DNA of 64,000 nt from positions 1 through 64,000 of the forward strand of contig JARLJQ010000005.1 in the NCBI GenBank assembly GCA_031291115.1. Direction: 5' to 3'. The stretch comes from Legionella sp. Lineage in GTDB: Bacteria > Pseudomonadota > Gammaproteobacteria > Legionellales > Legionellaceae. Positions 18,117 through 27,505 of this stretch are shown here, piece by piece (position 1 is the stretch's first letter; each line of letters opens with the position of its first letter). The notes beneath the pieces are model-generated. The model was given only the letters and a program-made list of their open reading frames with translations, was not told the DNA's origin and made no database searches. The translations under genes and the position numbers were made by a program.

Positions 18117-18215
18117 ATACCAGTTCTGGATAAGGGAACCACAAGATCTACTTCCTTCCAAAGAACCGTTCGTGCTGAGTAACTCATGCACGAACGGTTC
18201 AAGGTAGAGACTGGA
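18117..18215. repeat. Family-5 palindromic repeat, copy 1
   Basis: Begins ACCAGTTCTGGATAAGG and contains a strong 13-bp hairpin GAACCGTTCGTGC / GCACGAACGGTTC (18163-18200). The right outer end is degenerate compared with the copy at 63701-63834. It fills the convergent gap between valS and the Fic gene and may act as a two-way terminator. Confidence 0.8.
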
Positions 18216-18229
18216 TTTAATTGCTCCCA

Positions 18230-19342
18230 TCATAAGTGGCTATCAATATTTAAAAAATAACGTGTAGACTTAAGTTCCCCAGTCCGTTTAAGAATATTTT
18301 TTTTCACCAAATCATTCAAATCTCTCGTTGTTGTAGCGCTGGTTGCACCGGTAATATTCATATAGTTTTTAGCACTTAAACCACCAATAAATCCCTCGAT
18401 ACCAGCACGAAATAATTTTAATAACACGTTTTCTTGTCTTAGATTAATTTTCCCTTTGGCTTCTCTTAAAATAACTGCTTTTTTAATAATAAAATCTATA
18501 TACAAATAAGTGCTTTCTTGTGCCTCTAAGGCGATGTTAGCAAACCATAAAAGCCATGATGTTAGATCTAAGGTTATGCTGGCTAAACCTAATTGCTGAT
18601 AATATGCCTTTTTCTTTTTTAATAATATTTTTGCCAATACAGTCATTACTGGTTTGGAAAATCCTTGAGCTAACGCTTTTTCCGCTATAGCTCGTCCTAT
18701 TCTTCCATTTCCATCTTCAAAAGGATGAATACTCTCAAACCATAAATGGGCGATTCCTGCTCGAGTTAATGAGGGTAAGGGAGTAGATCCTGTGGGAGCA
18801 CTTCGTTCAAACCACTCAATAAATTGTTCCATTTCAGCAGGAACAGATTTGGAAGGAGGTGCCTCAAAATGGATTTTTCGCTCATAATCAGGACCAGAAA
18901 CAATTTGCATTGCTTCTTCATGTTTACGATAGTGACCAATATTTTCTACATGATGGCTGTGCTCCATTAAAGATTGATGCCATTCTGATAACACTTCTTT
19001 TGTTAAGGGCACTGGAATAGTTTGATATAAATTAACCATCATTTTAGCGATCCCACGTTCCGCCAAAGTAGCTCTAGGTTCTTTCGAGGACAGACCTAAC
19101 TCGTTTTGAATCGAGGATTGAACACTGCCTCTATTTAAATGCTCCCCTTCAATTTCAGAACTGCTTAAAGCGTCAGCACTCATTAAATCGATAAATAAAT
19201 TTTGTTTGCCTTCTGGAGAGATGTGCTGCGAAGAACCAATAATAATACCCGCTCCTTCAGTAAAAGAACGTTCGTATACATCTAACTCATCTTGATTCCA
19301 AATAAATTTCGGCCAATTTTCCAGCTGCCAGTTCCATTTCAT
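18230..19342 (-). CDS. Fic-domain protein (putative AMP-transferase, DUF4172 type)
   Basis: A 370-residue protein of the widespread class II Fic group. The N-terminal WPKFIWNQDELD segment is the DUF4172 type region. The alpha-inhibitory motif [S/T]xxxE[G/N] is S61-S-E-I-E65-G66, which in this class blocks ATP binding until released. The catalytic loop HPFEDGNGRIGR is intact at H206-R217, so enzymatic activity (transfer of AMP from ATP to a Thr/Ser/Tyr hydroxyl) is plausible. The C-terminal 80 residues look like a winged-helix DNA-binding domain (LRQENVLLKLF, TGATSATTTRDLNDLVKKNI). This architecture is usual for free-living bacteria and is probably a regulator rather than a host-directed effector such as AnkX. 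Two 30-bp direct repeats lie at its start and upstream. Confidence 0.9.
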   Translation of the reverse strand: MKWNWQLENWPKFIWNQDELDVYERSFTEGAGIIIGSSQHISPEGKQNLFIDLMSADALSSSEIEGEHLNRGSVQSSIQNELGLSSKEPRATLAERGIAKMMVNLYQTIPVPLTKEVLSEWHQSLMEHSHHVENIGHYRKHEEAMQIVSGPDYERKIHFEAPPSKSVPAEMEQFIEWFERSAPTGSTPLPSLTRAGIAHLWFESIHPFEDGNGRIGRAIAEKALAQGFSKPVMTVLAKILLKKKKAYYQQLGLASITLDLTSWLLWFANIALEAQESTYLYIDFIIKKAVILREAKGKINLRQENVLLKLFRAGIEGFIGGLSAKNYMNITGATSATTTRDLNDLVKKNILKRTGELKSTRYFLNIDSHL

Positions 19343-19416
19343 GATGAATAACCTTATATTTTATTAATCATAATATAGCACATTAATGATGAATAACGCA
19401 TGGCTTTATTAATCAA
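19341..19416 (-). promoter_or_regulatory. Direct repeats at the Fic gene start (candidate autoregulatory site)
   Basis: ATGATGAATAAC followed 8 bases later by TTATTAATCA occurs twice, at 19341-19370 and 19387-19416, with a constant offset of 46 bp. The first copy overlaps the translation start region. Given the winged-helix end of the Fic protein, self-binding is a reasonable guess. Confidence 0.4.
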
Positions 19417-19661
19417 CATTCCTTTTCAAACAATAGTTACCTACAAAATACCAATCAATATAAAGTAATTAGAAGAAGTCTATGATACTGAATTCGAAAA
19501 TATATAGGGTCATTCCCTTTTGATCCATACATACGTTGTCAACTTAAAACATAAGAAAACTACCTTTCATACCAATCTTAAAATGTAACATTAAAAAAAT
19601 CGATCATTGTTAATCCTATTTATATGAATTAAGATTATAAAAAACTTTAGAGTAGTAAAAT
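19417..19661. other. AT-rich divergent intergenic region
   Basis: Together with the direct repeats this makes a 319-bp gap between the divergent Fic and riboflavin synthase genes. It is very AT-rich. I see no FMN-riboswitch-like conserved core and no RNA gene. Confidence 0.35.
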
Positions 19662-20309
19662 ATGTATACAGGTATCACCAAAGGACTCTATGAAATCACA
19701 GCCTTAGATAGAGCTCCGAATTTAATCAGTTATACAGTTAACTTACCTTCAGAGCTATGTAATGGTTTAAAACCAGGTGATAGTGTAGCCGTCGATGGAG
19801 TATGTCAAACCGTAGTAACCATTGAAAACACCCTTGTTTCATTTCAAGCAATTCAAGAAACATTAGAAAAAACCACTTTAACTGAATTGCAATTAGGAAG
19901 TTATGTCAGTATTGAACGCAGTTTACGTTTTGGCGATGAAATAGGTGGTCACGAAGTCTCTGGACATATTTTTGGTACGGCTATAATTCAGCAAAGAATA
20001 GTCGAAGATAATAAACTCACTTTAATTATTCAATGTAATCCTGATTGGATGAAATATATTTTACCCAAAGGGTTTATTGCTGTAGATGGTTCCAGTTTAA
20101 CAGTCGGCGAGACACGGCCTGAAGAAGGACTGTTTTATCTGCATCTAATTCCAGAAACATTAAGGCTCACCAACTTTGCAAACAAACAAATCAACGCTAG
20201 AGTAAATATTGAATTTGATCATAAAACTAAAACAATTGTTGATAGCATTGAACGAATCCTTGCTCCTGAAAAAATACAAAGCATTCTAAAAAATAATGCG
20301 ATTAGCTAG
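19662..20309 (+). CDS. ribE: Riboflavin synthase, alpha subunit (E. coli RibC/RibE type), stand-alone
   Basis: Dismutates two molecules of 6,7-dimethyl-8-ribityllumazine into riboflavin. The 215 residues form two lumazine-binding repeats (1-95 and 96-205). Catalytic-type residues are kept: Ser41 and Cys48 in the DSVAVDGVCQTV segment, His97 and His102 in GGHEVSGH, Lys136, Ser145 and Thr147 in KGFIAVDGSSLTV, and Asp186 near the end. The start MYTGIT has Tyr where Phe2 is usual. The sequence follows the E. coli protein closely in layout (MKYIL, LIPETL, RVNIEFD), not the rib-operon type. No other rib gene is nearby, so it may be the only synthase or a second copy. Confidence 0.88.
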   Translation: MYTGITKGLYEITALDRAPNLISYTVNLPSELCNGLKPGDSVAVDGVCQTVVTIENTLVSFQAIQETLEKTTLTELQLGSYVSIERSLRFGDEIGGHEVSGHIFGTAIIQQRIVEDNKLTLIIQCNPDWMKYILPKGFIAVDGSSLTVGETRPEEGLFYLHLIPETLRLTNFANKQINARVNIEFDHKTKTIVDSIERILAPEKIQSILKNNAIS

Positions 20310-20510
20310 AAATCCTGAGCTTTTTTAAAACGTATTGGATGACTATCCCTAATAATAATTACCATTTCTGCTAGAGCAAGGATCATACTGATAAATCAGC
20401 GCTAGATGGAATTAACCCCAATTATCGTTTTGGACGAATAGATAACACTTGTAAAATGCGCAAATATTTGACAAAATAGGCGGATATTAATCTGAATCTA
20501 ATAATTACTA

Positions 20511-23447
20511 ATGGCTTTTAAACCTCATATAGTTCTACAGCTTAAGGAAGCTGCTTTTGCAAGACACCTTGAATCACTAGAAAAAAACACAGTAAAGGAG
20601 CATTTTAGCGCTCAACTACCTGAAATTAAGCAGATTAATAATAAAGCGCCACAGGAGCTGGATGTAGCAAATAGTGCTTTGGTTCAGCTCTATGATCTAT
20701 TGACTCAATTAATTCAAAAATCCCATGTCTTGAAAAATAATAGCCGTAATAAAAGTGCTGTTACTATAGCGGTTTATTTAAAAGATTTGAAAGACTTAAC
20801 GATAAACATTCATAACTACCTCCTCAGTCTTAAAAGTCAGCCTGAATTATGGAGTTACTTATTAAATAAACAAGGAAGGTTAGTTGTTTATTACTTAATT
20901 TATCTTAATCTGATTCATAAGGATCTTGTAAAATCAGATTCTTATACTCATGAGCTTCTTAACGCTTTAGAGGAGCAGGGATGCTCAAAAGGTTCGGAAC
21001 AGCTCATGTTGCAGTTTTTACATTTCCGTCTTGATTCAATAGCTGATCAACAAGAGCATTCTTTGAATTCAGTGGATGCAAGAGTAAACAATCCTTTTAT
21101 TAATGCTTACTGGCTGCTACAGAGCTTAGAAGAGCTGCCGCACATGGAAGATAAATTAGATGTGGCGCTGAGCTTAAATGATAGACCACTGAGTTTAAAT
21201 TCAGCTATTCCTAATTTTATTTTGCAATTTATCCAGCTTCAGTACGCTACTTTGTTTGTTATTGGTATGGGGGATAAAGAAACTGCGTTGCAGCAAATGA
21301 GTTCGGCTAAAAAATTATCTGAAATTGGTTATTTGCCTGCAAATATACAACAGATTGATGGTGTCTCATCCTTACACTGTGTAAAACATATAACTAACTT
21401 GGTTTATTCTGTTTACCGTGTGATGTACTCTTTCGCCTTGTATAATGATCCTGATTTAATAGTACGTCAATGGCATACTAACTTAATGTTTTTCCAAGTG
21501 TTTTTGTATTATCAAATGATGCATGCTCTTCCAGAAACAGAAATTAGAATAATTAAAGCGACAATAACTCAAGATGATTTGTTAGCCCATTTAACTACAG
21601 CGCTTAATCTGATTAGATTAATAAAACAAGCTCCCAAGAGCGCTGATCCCCAGTTGCAGGACCGCATGGATCTATTCTGGAATGCGGAAAAGAGTATTTT
21701 TTGTCCAGAAGTACTTGTGCAGCCAGATTATGTGCATGTTCTAAGTCAAAATATTCACTTAATTAGTACTGAATTTGCAAACCAGGGTCGTCTTGCCGAG
21801 GTATGTGACATTCTGGCTGGTGTTTTAGAGTTTCAAGATCTATTTCGCAACTTCAAGCCAAACGTATACACGTTTTATTCTAATTTATTAGTAGCATTAC
21901 GGTTTATCCGTGATCTACCTCATCCTCTTGATGAGAAGCCCAATGTACTTATTAATACGTTGTTCGCTCAGATAGAAGCTAAAAAATATGCCTATCGTTT
22001 AACTCATAATGAATTAGAGCAGATATATCCTGAACTTCAAAACCAAGTGCGCTTTTTATTCTTATCTAAATTATTGTTCTTTGTGGCGCATGTGAATAAA
22101 GCCAGTGCTTCTACTCCAGGAGTAAGTAATCAATGTTATTTACTATTGCAGCAAGTAGCAGAAACTTTGGCAGTACCTAAAAAAGAATTTGATGCAATCT
22201 ATCCTTATTGCAGTCCAACGGATGATTGGAGTGATGATGAGGCAGAGACGGAGCAAAAGCCTGAGTTTGTTAAAAAGAAAGTTACCAAAAAAGCACAAGC
22301 AGCTTCTTCTGCGGCTTCCTCAAGCCCGCGGTTTTTTAAACTATCAGATGTTGATGCTGCTTACGTTCCACGCGATGCACTACCCCAAGCTATCTGGGAT
22401 TTTGCTGATTTTATCTATAAACACACTAAAATAGAGCTTATTTTAGGTGGTGGTGCTGCTGCCTTTTTATATTTAAAGAAGAGCAATCCGCGTGATTATG
22501 ACTTTATTCTTCTTAATATTAGTAAAGAGGATTTATTAAAATTATTGACACAGCATGGTTATAAGGCACAACAAGTTGGTATCAAAGTATCTATTATTAA
22601 GCTTCAATTAGAAACGGCTTCAGGCATGTTACATTTAGATCTTAATACAGGAATGAGCAAATCAGCCGAGCCATTAACTAAAACTATGGAACATATTTTA
22701 ATTAAGCGCGATTTTAAAGTATCTGCCTTATACGTGGTAATGCAATATGGGGCGCAGCAGCTTGAAGTGAAGGGTTTTGATCGCGCGATTCGCTCTCTAA
22801 ACAGTAAATTAATTAGTGTAGTAAATCATAAGCATGCCTTATTCGTAGAGGAGCCTAATCGCTTATTAAGATTACTTAAAATTTGCTTACAATATTCTGA
22901 TTTTCGCGTGGATGATGAATTACAGGGCATTCTTAGCACAACTGATATTAAAAATTGTTTTGTTACTTATTTACAAAATCCAGCATTTGCCCTAATGAAT
23001 AGAGGGCAAATAAGTACCGCCTTGGAGATTTTATTCGAACGTTTTGAGATTGGTGCTGTGCTGAAGAAGATGGATGAGTTAGGTATTTTTTCTGCTTTAA
23101 CGGATCTTTGCTATGAAGATATAGACGATAGCCTTCATTTATTAGAGCCTTATAATGCCCAAGATGCGTATTCTAAAAAGAGAGCGGTTAATTTATTCCT
23201 TCACATGCACTATACGGTAATCCATGCTGATATTCAAAAGCTCAACACTTGGGTTTTTTATGGTGTAGCGCGTTGCGTTAAACCCGCGGATCAAGTTGCG
23301 TTTAATAGGGTAGAAAGTGCGGTATTAAATATTAAGTCTAAAGTGGCGCTTCCTGAAGGGGAATTAAAGGATTGGTTAACTTATATTCAAGCATTACACC
23401 AAAGAACTCCCGCGGCTGCGGCAAGTTCAGCGTTGTACTCTCATTGA
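20511..23447 (+). CDS. 978-aa protein with C-terminal poly(A)-polymerase/CCA-transferase-like domain
   Basis: The first 590 residues are alpha-helical with no recognised domain, followed by a charged, Ala/Ser-rich linker (about 570-610). From about residue 630 the sequence follows class II nucleotidyltransferases. ILGGGAAAFLYLKKSNPRDYDF contains the GG motif (646-648) and the DxD metal pair D662/D664. KRDFKVSAL (R733-D734-F735) matches the RD-F-x-x-N-AL motif, and EEPNRLLRLLK (E780-K790) matches the EDPxRxLRA nucleotide-recognition motif. A helical neck follows to about 905. Standard PAP/CCA enzymes are 400-450 residues and start with this domain; here it lies at the C-terminal third. The start has no clear ribosome site. 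Likely an effector or unusual RNA-modifying enzyme; substrate unknown. Confidence 0.72.
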   Translation: MAFKPHIVLQLKEAAFARHLESLEKNTVKEHFSAQLPEIKQINNKAPQELDVANSALVQLYDLLTQLIQKSHVLKNNSRNKSAVTIAVYLKDLKDLTINIHNYLLSLKSQPELWSYLLNKQGRLVVYYLIYLNLIHKDLVKSDSYTHELLNALEEQGCSKGSEQLMLQFLHFRLDSIADQQEHSLNSVDARVNNPFINAYWLLQSLEELPHMEDKLDVALSLNDRPLSLNSAIPNFILQFIQLQYATLFVIGMGDKETALQQMSSAKKLSEIGYLPANIQQIDGVSSLHCVKHITNLVYSVYRVMYSFALYNDPDLIVRQWHTNLMFFQVFLYYQMMHALPETEIRIIKATITQDDLLAHLTTALNLIRLIKQAPKSADPQLQDRMDLFWNAEKSIFCPEVLVQPDYVHVLSQNIHLISTEFANQGRLAEVCDILAGVLEFQDLFRNFKPNVYTFYSNLLVALRFIRDLPHPLDEKPNVLINTLFAQIEAKKYAYRLTHNELEQIYPELQNQVRFLFLSKLLFFVAHVNKASASTPGVSNQCYLLLQQVAETLAVPKKEFDAIYPYCSPTDDWSDDEAETEQKPEFVKKKVTKKAQAASSAASSSPRFFKLSDVDAAYVPRDALPQAIWDFADFIYKHTKIELILGGGAAAFLYLKKSNPRDYDFILLNISKEDLLKLLTQHGYKAQQVGIKVSIIKLQLETASGMLHLDLNTGMSKSAEPLTKTMEHILIKRDFKVSALYVVMQYGAQQLEVKGFDRAIRSLNSKLISVVNHKHALFVEEPNRLLRLLKICLQYSDFRVDDELQGILSTTDIKNCFVTYLQNPAFALMNRGQISTALEILFERFEIGAVLKKMDELGIFSALTDLCYEDIDDSLHLLEPYNAQDAYSKKRAVNLFLHMHYTVIHADIQKLNTWVFYGVARCVKPADQVAFNRVESAVLNIKSKVALPEGELKDWLTYIQALHQRTPAAAASSALYSH

Positions 23448-23472
23448 AAATTCCCACAACCTTTACTTTGAG

Positions 23473-23492
23473 GTCCATCGCTCTTGATGGAC
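23473..23492 (+). terminator. Hairpin after the 978-aa gene
   Basis: GTCCATC (23473-23479) and GATGGAC (23486-23492) form a 7-bp stem with a GCTCTT loop. There is no T-run, so it is a weak candidate 3'-end structure in the convergent gap. Confidence 0.3.
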
Positions 23493-23568
23493 TTGAAGTT
23501 GGCCTTGCCCAACGAAATATAGCTGATAATGGGCCTCAGACAACTATTCATTAAAATAGTTAGAGTAG

Positions 23569-23588
23569 CCTGTTTGCTTGCAAACAGG
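23569..23588. terminator. Perfect hairpin in convergent gap before OPT gene end
   Basis: CCTGTTTG (23569-23576), loop CTTG, CAAACAGG (23581-23588): a perfect 8-bp stem between convergent genes. It lacks a T-run on either side; possible two-way transcript-end structure. Confidence 0.45.
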
Positions 23589-23600
23589 AATTCCAAAACG

Positions 23601-25601
23601 CTAAATTGTACCCGTACAAACCCTACGGCGTATCCACAAGGCTAATAACAAAGTAGATAAAATACCTAAATAAACCCCTGCATTATTCCAGTTTGGTCCT
23701 ACTAAGCGCAGTACATCAGGGTTTTTTGCAATAGAAAATGGGATGGCCAACAAGACGTCCATAATGGCCGAACCCGCCACTAAACCGCAAGCAATCAAGG
23801 TGCCTTTTTGATTTCTGCTGATGCGTTCTTCTGGTGATTTCTTCATTTTATGTAAATTCTTTTGTACAAATAAAGCGATCATGCCGCCGATAAATAAAGG
23901 AAACGAAGAAGACAAAGGTAAATACATACCTACTGCAACACCTAAAATGGATAGGTTGATATAACGAGTAAGCTTAAATAGTTTATTTAAATAGATAATC
24001 GCTAAAATAATGCATGAGCCAATCAGCATCATAGTCCAAGGTAAAGAATTTCTGAATACTGCTTCAGTGATAGCTGCCATTAAAGCTGCGGTAGGTGCTG
24101 GCAATGATTGGCTAATATCCATTCCAGCATGAGGCATCACCCCTGCAATCCCATAAACCTCAAACAACAATTGCATTACCGGAGGAATAACTAAAGACGA
24201 AACCACAACACCAAGTAATAACATCAATTGTTGCTTCCAAGGAGTCGCACCAACTAACTGCCCTACTTTTAAATCCTGAGAATTATCGTTTGCAATAGCC
24301 GCAATACCAGTCACTACCGAGCCAATCATAATAGTAATTGCTTCGGCTGCCTGCATTTGCTGTGCACTTAAAGGCAAAGGTAAAAGGTGATCAATAGCAA
24401 CCAATAACAACCAGGCTGCAAAAAGCATTCCGGAGATGACCACGGAACTTCCAGGGCTTGCAGTAACACCTACCATACCCGAAAAATAAGCGGTGATTAC
24501 CGAGAAAATAAACCCAATAAATAAAACGTATAATACGGCAAAAAAGACTAGAGTAGGCGCGTACGTATTATCCAGCCCTACCGGCGCCAGCGGTAATACC
24601 GATTGAAAAAACAAAAATAAAACGGAAGCCATAATACCAATGCCCATTAAAATATAGGGTAATGGTATGTCCTTGTCGGTACGCAACAACTGTGTATCCG
24701 CTTTATCCTTAGACATATACACTCGAAATGACGTGTTAATGCTTTTAGCTAATGGTCTGATTAACTTTAAAAAAGTCCAGATACCGGCAAACAGCATAGC
24801 GCCAATGCCCAAATAACGCATTTCACTATTCCACAACATGGTTGCGGCCTGTTCTGGAGGATAATTTGTTAAGAATTCCGGATAAAATTGACTGACTACA
24901 GGCATCGCCACCAACCAGGAAATGACCGCGCCTAAAAAGATGCTGATTGCCATATCATGGCCAACAAGATAACCCGCACCGATCATGGTTGCAGAAAATC
25001 CTGCGCCTAAGCCAAATAATGATTTTTTAACTGAGAACCAATAATTCCAACTGCTGGCAATAACCTTAAAGCCCGTTTGCAATAATTCAATCGCAGCGCC
25101 AATCACCCCACCAAGAACGATGTCATTAACTCCTGACTTTTCAACGGAGGATTTTAGTACCTCAGCAATTGCTCGCCCCTCAGGAAATTTTAAATTTCTG
25201 TCATTAACTAAAATACGACGCAAGGGAATTGAAAACAATACCCCTAAAACCCCACCACAAACCGCCACGAAAAAATTGGTCATGTAATCAAAATGATTCC
25301 AATAACCAATAATAATCAAAGCAGGAATAGTATAAACAATACCGCCAGCCACAGCCTCACCTGCTGACGCGGCCGTTTGCACGGCATTATTTTCAAGAAT
25401 GGTTGAGTTTTTAAAAAAACGTAATATTCCCATGGAAATAATTGCCGCAGGAATTGATGCTGAAGTTAAAATACCCAGCTTCAGCGCCAGATAAGCATTA
25501 GACATTGCCAATAATACGGTCAAGATTATGGCAAGAAGAATCGCACGTACAGTAAGCTCAGCTACTGATTTTTCAGCAGCTATAAAAGGTGTTTCAGTCA
25601 T
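23601..25601 (-). CDS. OPT-family oligopeptide transporter
   Basis: A 666-residue inner-membrane transporter of the OPT/YSL superfamily. More than a dozen hydrophobic helices are evident. Family features seen: ELTVRAILLAIILTVLLAMSN with AYLALKLGILTSASIPAAII near the N-terminus, QTAASAGEAVAGGI, and KFPEGRAIAEVLKS. In bacteria these carry peptides or peptide-like substrates with protons. The start is the ATG at 25601, whose A is shared with the stop of the upstream gene (TAATG), showing translational coupling; an upstream TTG would add only four residues. It is the last gene of SDR-hutI-DUF3298-OPT, consistent with peptide uptake for amino-acid nutrition. Confidence 0.9.
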   Translation of the reverse strand: MTETPFIAAEKSVAELTVRAILLAIILTVLLAMSNAYLALKLGILTSASIPAAIISMGILRFFKNSTILENNAVQTAASAGEAVAGGIVYTIPALIIIGYWNHFDYMTNFFVAVCGGVLGVLFSIPLRRILVNDRNLKFPEGRAIAEVLKSSVEKSGVNDIVLGGVIGAAIELLQTGFKVIASSWNYWFSVKKSLFGLGAGFSATMIGAGYLVGHDMAISIFLGAVISWLVAMPVVSQFYPEFLTNYPPEQAATMLWNSEMRYLGIGAMLFAGIWTFLKLIRPLAKSINTSFRVYMSKDKADTQLLRTDKDIPLPYILMGIGIMASVLFLFFQSVLPLAPVGLDNTYAPTLVFFAVLYVLFIGFIFSVITAYFSGMVGVTASPGSSVVISGMLFAAWLLLVAIDHLLPLPLSAQQMQAAEAITIMIGSVVTGIAAIANDNSQDLKVGQLVGATPWKQQLMLLLGVVVSSLVIPPVMQLLFEVYGIAGVMPHAGMDISQSLPAPTAALMAAITEAVFRNSLPWTMMLIGSCIILAIIYLNKLFKLTRYINLSILGVAVGMYLPLSSSFPLFIGGMIALFVQKNLHKMKKSPEERISRNQKGTLIACGLVAGSAIMDVLLAIPFSIAKNPDVLRLVGPNWNNAGVYLGILSTLLLALWIRRRVCTGTI

Positions 25602-26281
25602 TAATCGTTCCAAACAGTGTTCAATATTTCAGGTTTAATTAAAGCGGACAACTTAGATAAAGGAATAGAGACAGTTTGCTCGCCATAGACGTAAGCAGCC
25701 ACTTGATAGCTATCAAAAATAATATCAATGCCTTCAGGAGTAAACGACCAGACCTTATAATTGTCTGTTACAGGGGCTGTACCGTCTTTAATCCATTTTG
25801 GATCTGAAATATCTTTTGCCGTAATCTCTTTACTGCATAACTGGGAAATAGGCTTTAAATAATCTGCTCCAGGTAAAAATAAATCGCCCAGCCTCACTTG
25901 TTGGCCTTTAATAAAATTCAATACCGATACAGTATTTAAAGGATGAGCCGCACCACGGTGATAAACTGATACATTAAAACGTATGCTTAAAGCACCATTT
26001 TGCTCATAGGGTATCGAGTAAGTAACATTTAATCCTGATTTACCTGCACTATCTGTGCTGTCATCATCTTCCGCAATCTCTTTCAGAAAACTCTTTTGCG
26101 TGAACTCGATAAACTCTTTAATCACAGTATTCACGCGGGCTTCACGAAATCCTTGCGGGTACTTCACATCAATAATAGTAGATGTGGTTTCTTTTTTAAT
26201 CGTAACAGGAGTTATTGCCTGTACCGAAAAAGAATACATCATAAAACATAGGGACAAAGCTATTTTCAATTGATTCATCAT
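25601..26281 (-). CDS. Exported DUF3298/RsiV-type protein
   Basis: A 226-residue secreted protein. A signal peptide (about residues 1-22, ending SVQA) is followed by a DUF4163-like N-terminal region (IDVKYPQGFREARVNTVIKEFI) and the DUF3298 C-terminal part (LSIRFNVSVYHRGAAHPLNTVSVLNFI, VRLGDLFLPGADYL, ending with GEQTVSIPLSKLSALI). Relatives include the periplasmic region of RsiV, which binds lysozyme, but there is no sigma factor here, so it is probably an envelope protein of unknown ligand. Two adjacent ATGs (26281 and 26278) are possible starts. It lies 3 bp after hutI and overlaps the OPT start by one base. Confidence 0.8.
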   Translation of the reverse strand: MMNQLKIALSLCFMMYSFSVQAITPVTIKKETTSTIIDVKYPQGFREARVNTVIKEFIEFTQKSFLKEIAEDDDSTDSAGKSGLNVTYSIPYEQNGALSIRFNVSVYHRGAAHPLNTVSVLNFIKGQQVRLGDLFLPGADYLKPISQLCSKEITAKDISDPKWIKDGTAPVTDNYKVWSFTPEGIDIIFDSYQVAAYVYGEQTVSIPLSKLSALIKPEILNTVWND

Positions 26282-26284
26282 GAC

Positions 26285-27505
26285 TTAAACTCCTTTATTA
26301 GCACACCATTCTCCCGCAATCATCGTTTGATGCGCTATAGGGTAAGCAAAATAATAGCAAAGTGCTGCACTATCTTGCACCGACCATAATATCAAATCAG
26401 CCACCATGCCGGGAGCAATTTGTCCAATTTCTTTTTCCAAGCCCAGAGCCTTTGCTGCCTGACTGGTCACCGCAGCCAATACCTCAGGTACAGTCAAAGA
26501 AAACAATTGGCAAGCCATACTCATCATTAAACGCAAGGATGCCGTCGGTGAGGAGCCTGGATTACAATCAGTTGCAATTGCTATACCAACTCCTGCTTGA
26601 CGTAATAAATCTACAGGCGGCTTGGTTTTTTCACGAAGAAAATAATAAGCTCCAGGCAGCAATACAGCAACTGTATTAGCTTTTGCCATCGCAATAGCCC
26701 CTTTTTCATCAAGAAATTCCAGATGATCGCAGGATAAAGCACCCAACTCAGCAGCAAGCTCACTTGCACCAAGATTGGATAATTGTTCTGCATGGCATTT
26801 TATTGGTATATTTAATGAGCGTGCGGCAAGAAAAATTTGCTCTGTTTGCTGAAGTGAAAAAGCTATTGACTCACAAAAGACATCCACAGCATCAACGAGT
26901 TTCGCCTCTTTTAATGCGGGTAACCATTCGTTACATAATAGATCGACATAGGCCTGACTGTTTTCTTTATATTCTGGGGCAATCGCATGAGCACCAAGGA
27001 AGGTTTTTTTAACGCGCAGCCCAGTCATTTCACCTAAACGTTTGGCTACCCGTAACATCTTCAGTTCATTTTGCAAATCTAAACCATAACCTGATTTAAT
27101 TTCAACCGCAGTCACCCCTTCATTTTTCAAAGCAAGAATGCGAGGCAAAGACTGTTGAATAAGGGCTTCTTCGGAGGCTGCGCGAGTCTGTTGTACTGTA
27201 AATAATATCCCACCACCAGCTTTTGCAATTTCAGCGTAGCTCACACCATCCAGTTTTAATTGAAACTCCACCGCCCTGTTCCCTGCGTAAACCAGATGAG
27301 TATGGCAATCAATGAGTCCAGGAGTAATTAATTGCCCTTGGCAATTTTCTTTATGTTTTGCTTCATGAAAATGTAAGGGTAATTCCGACTCAGAACCACA
27401 CCAGAGAATCAAACCTTGTTTAATAGCAATAGCTTGTTGCTGCAACTGATTTCCCAGTGCATCAATGGTAGTAGCATTCAGCAATAGCGTATCGCAATTA
27501 AGCAT
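26285..27505 (-). CDS. hutI: Imidazolonepropionase
   Basis: Third step of histidine degradation: 4-imidazolone-5-propionate to N-formimino-L-glutamate. The 406-residue protein belongs to the amidohydrolase superfamily, with metal-binding HxH in [12 protein letters not shown], the substrate motif [36 protein letters not shown], the third and fourth metal ligands in IKCHAEQ and CDHLEFLD, and the catalytic Asp in [11 protein letters not shown]. The ATG overlaps the TAA of the upstream SDR gene. The pathway partner hutG is divergent, 1 kb upstream; hutH and hutU are not in this window. Confidence 0.96.
   Translation of the reverse strand: MLNCDTLLLNATTIDALGNQLQQQAIAIKQGLILWCGSESELPLHFHEAKHKENCQGQLITPGLIDCHTHLVYAGNRAVEFQLKLDGVSYAEIAKAGGGILFTVQQTRAASEEALIQQSLPRILALKNEGVTAVEIKSGYGLDLQNELKMLRVAKRLGEMTGLRVKKTFLGAHAIAPEYKENSQAYVDLLCNEWLPALKEAKLVDAVDVFCESIAFSLQQTEQIFLAARSLNIPIKCHAEQLSNLGASELAAELGALSCDHLEFLDEKGAIAMAKANTVAVLLPGAYYFLREKTKPPVDLLRQAGVGIAIATDCNPGSSPTASLRLMMSMACQLFSLTVPEVLAAVTSQAAKALGLEKEIGQIAPGMVADLILWSVQDSAALCYYFAYPIAHQTMIAGEWCANKGV

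Noticed and set aside
18230-19342. Fic protein as a host-directed effector or as a Fic/antitoxin pair
   Set aside because: The N-terminal DUF4172 segment, internal inhibitory helix and winged-helix end fit the common chromosomal class II type; no separate antitoxin gene is adjacent.
19417-19661. FMN riboswitch before the riboflavin synthase gene
   Set aside because: The AT-rich leader lacks the GC-rich conserved loops expected of an FMN aptamer.
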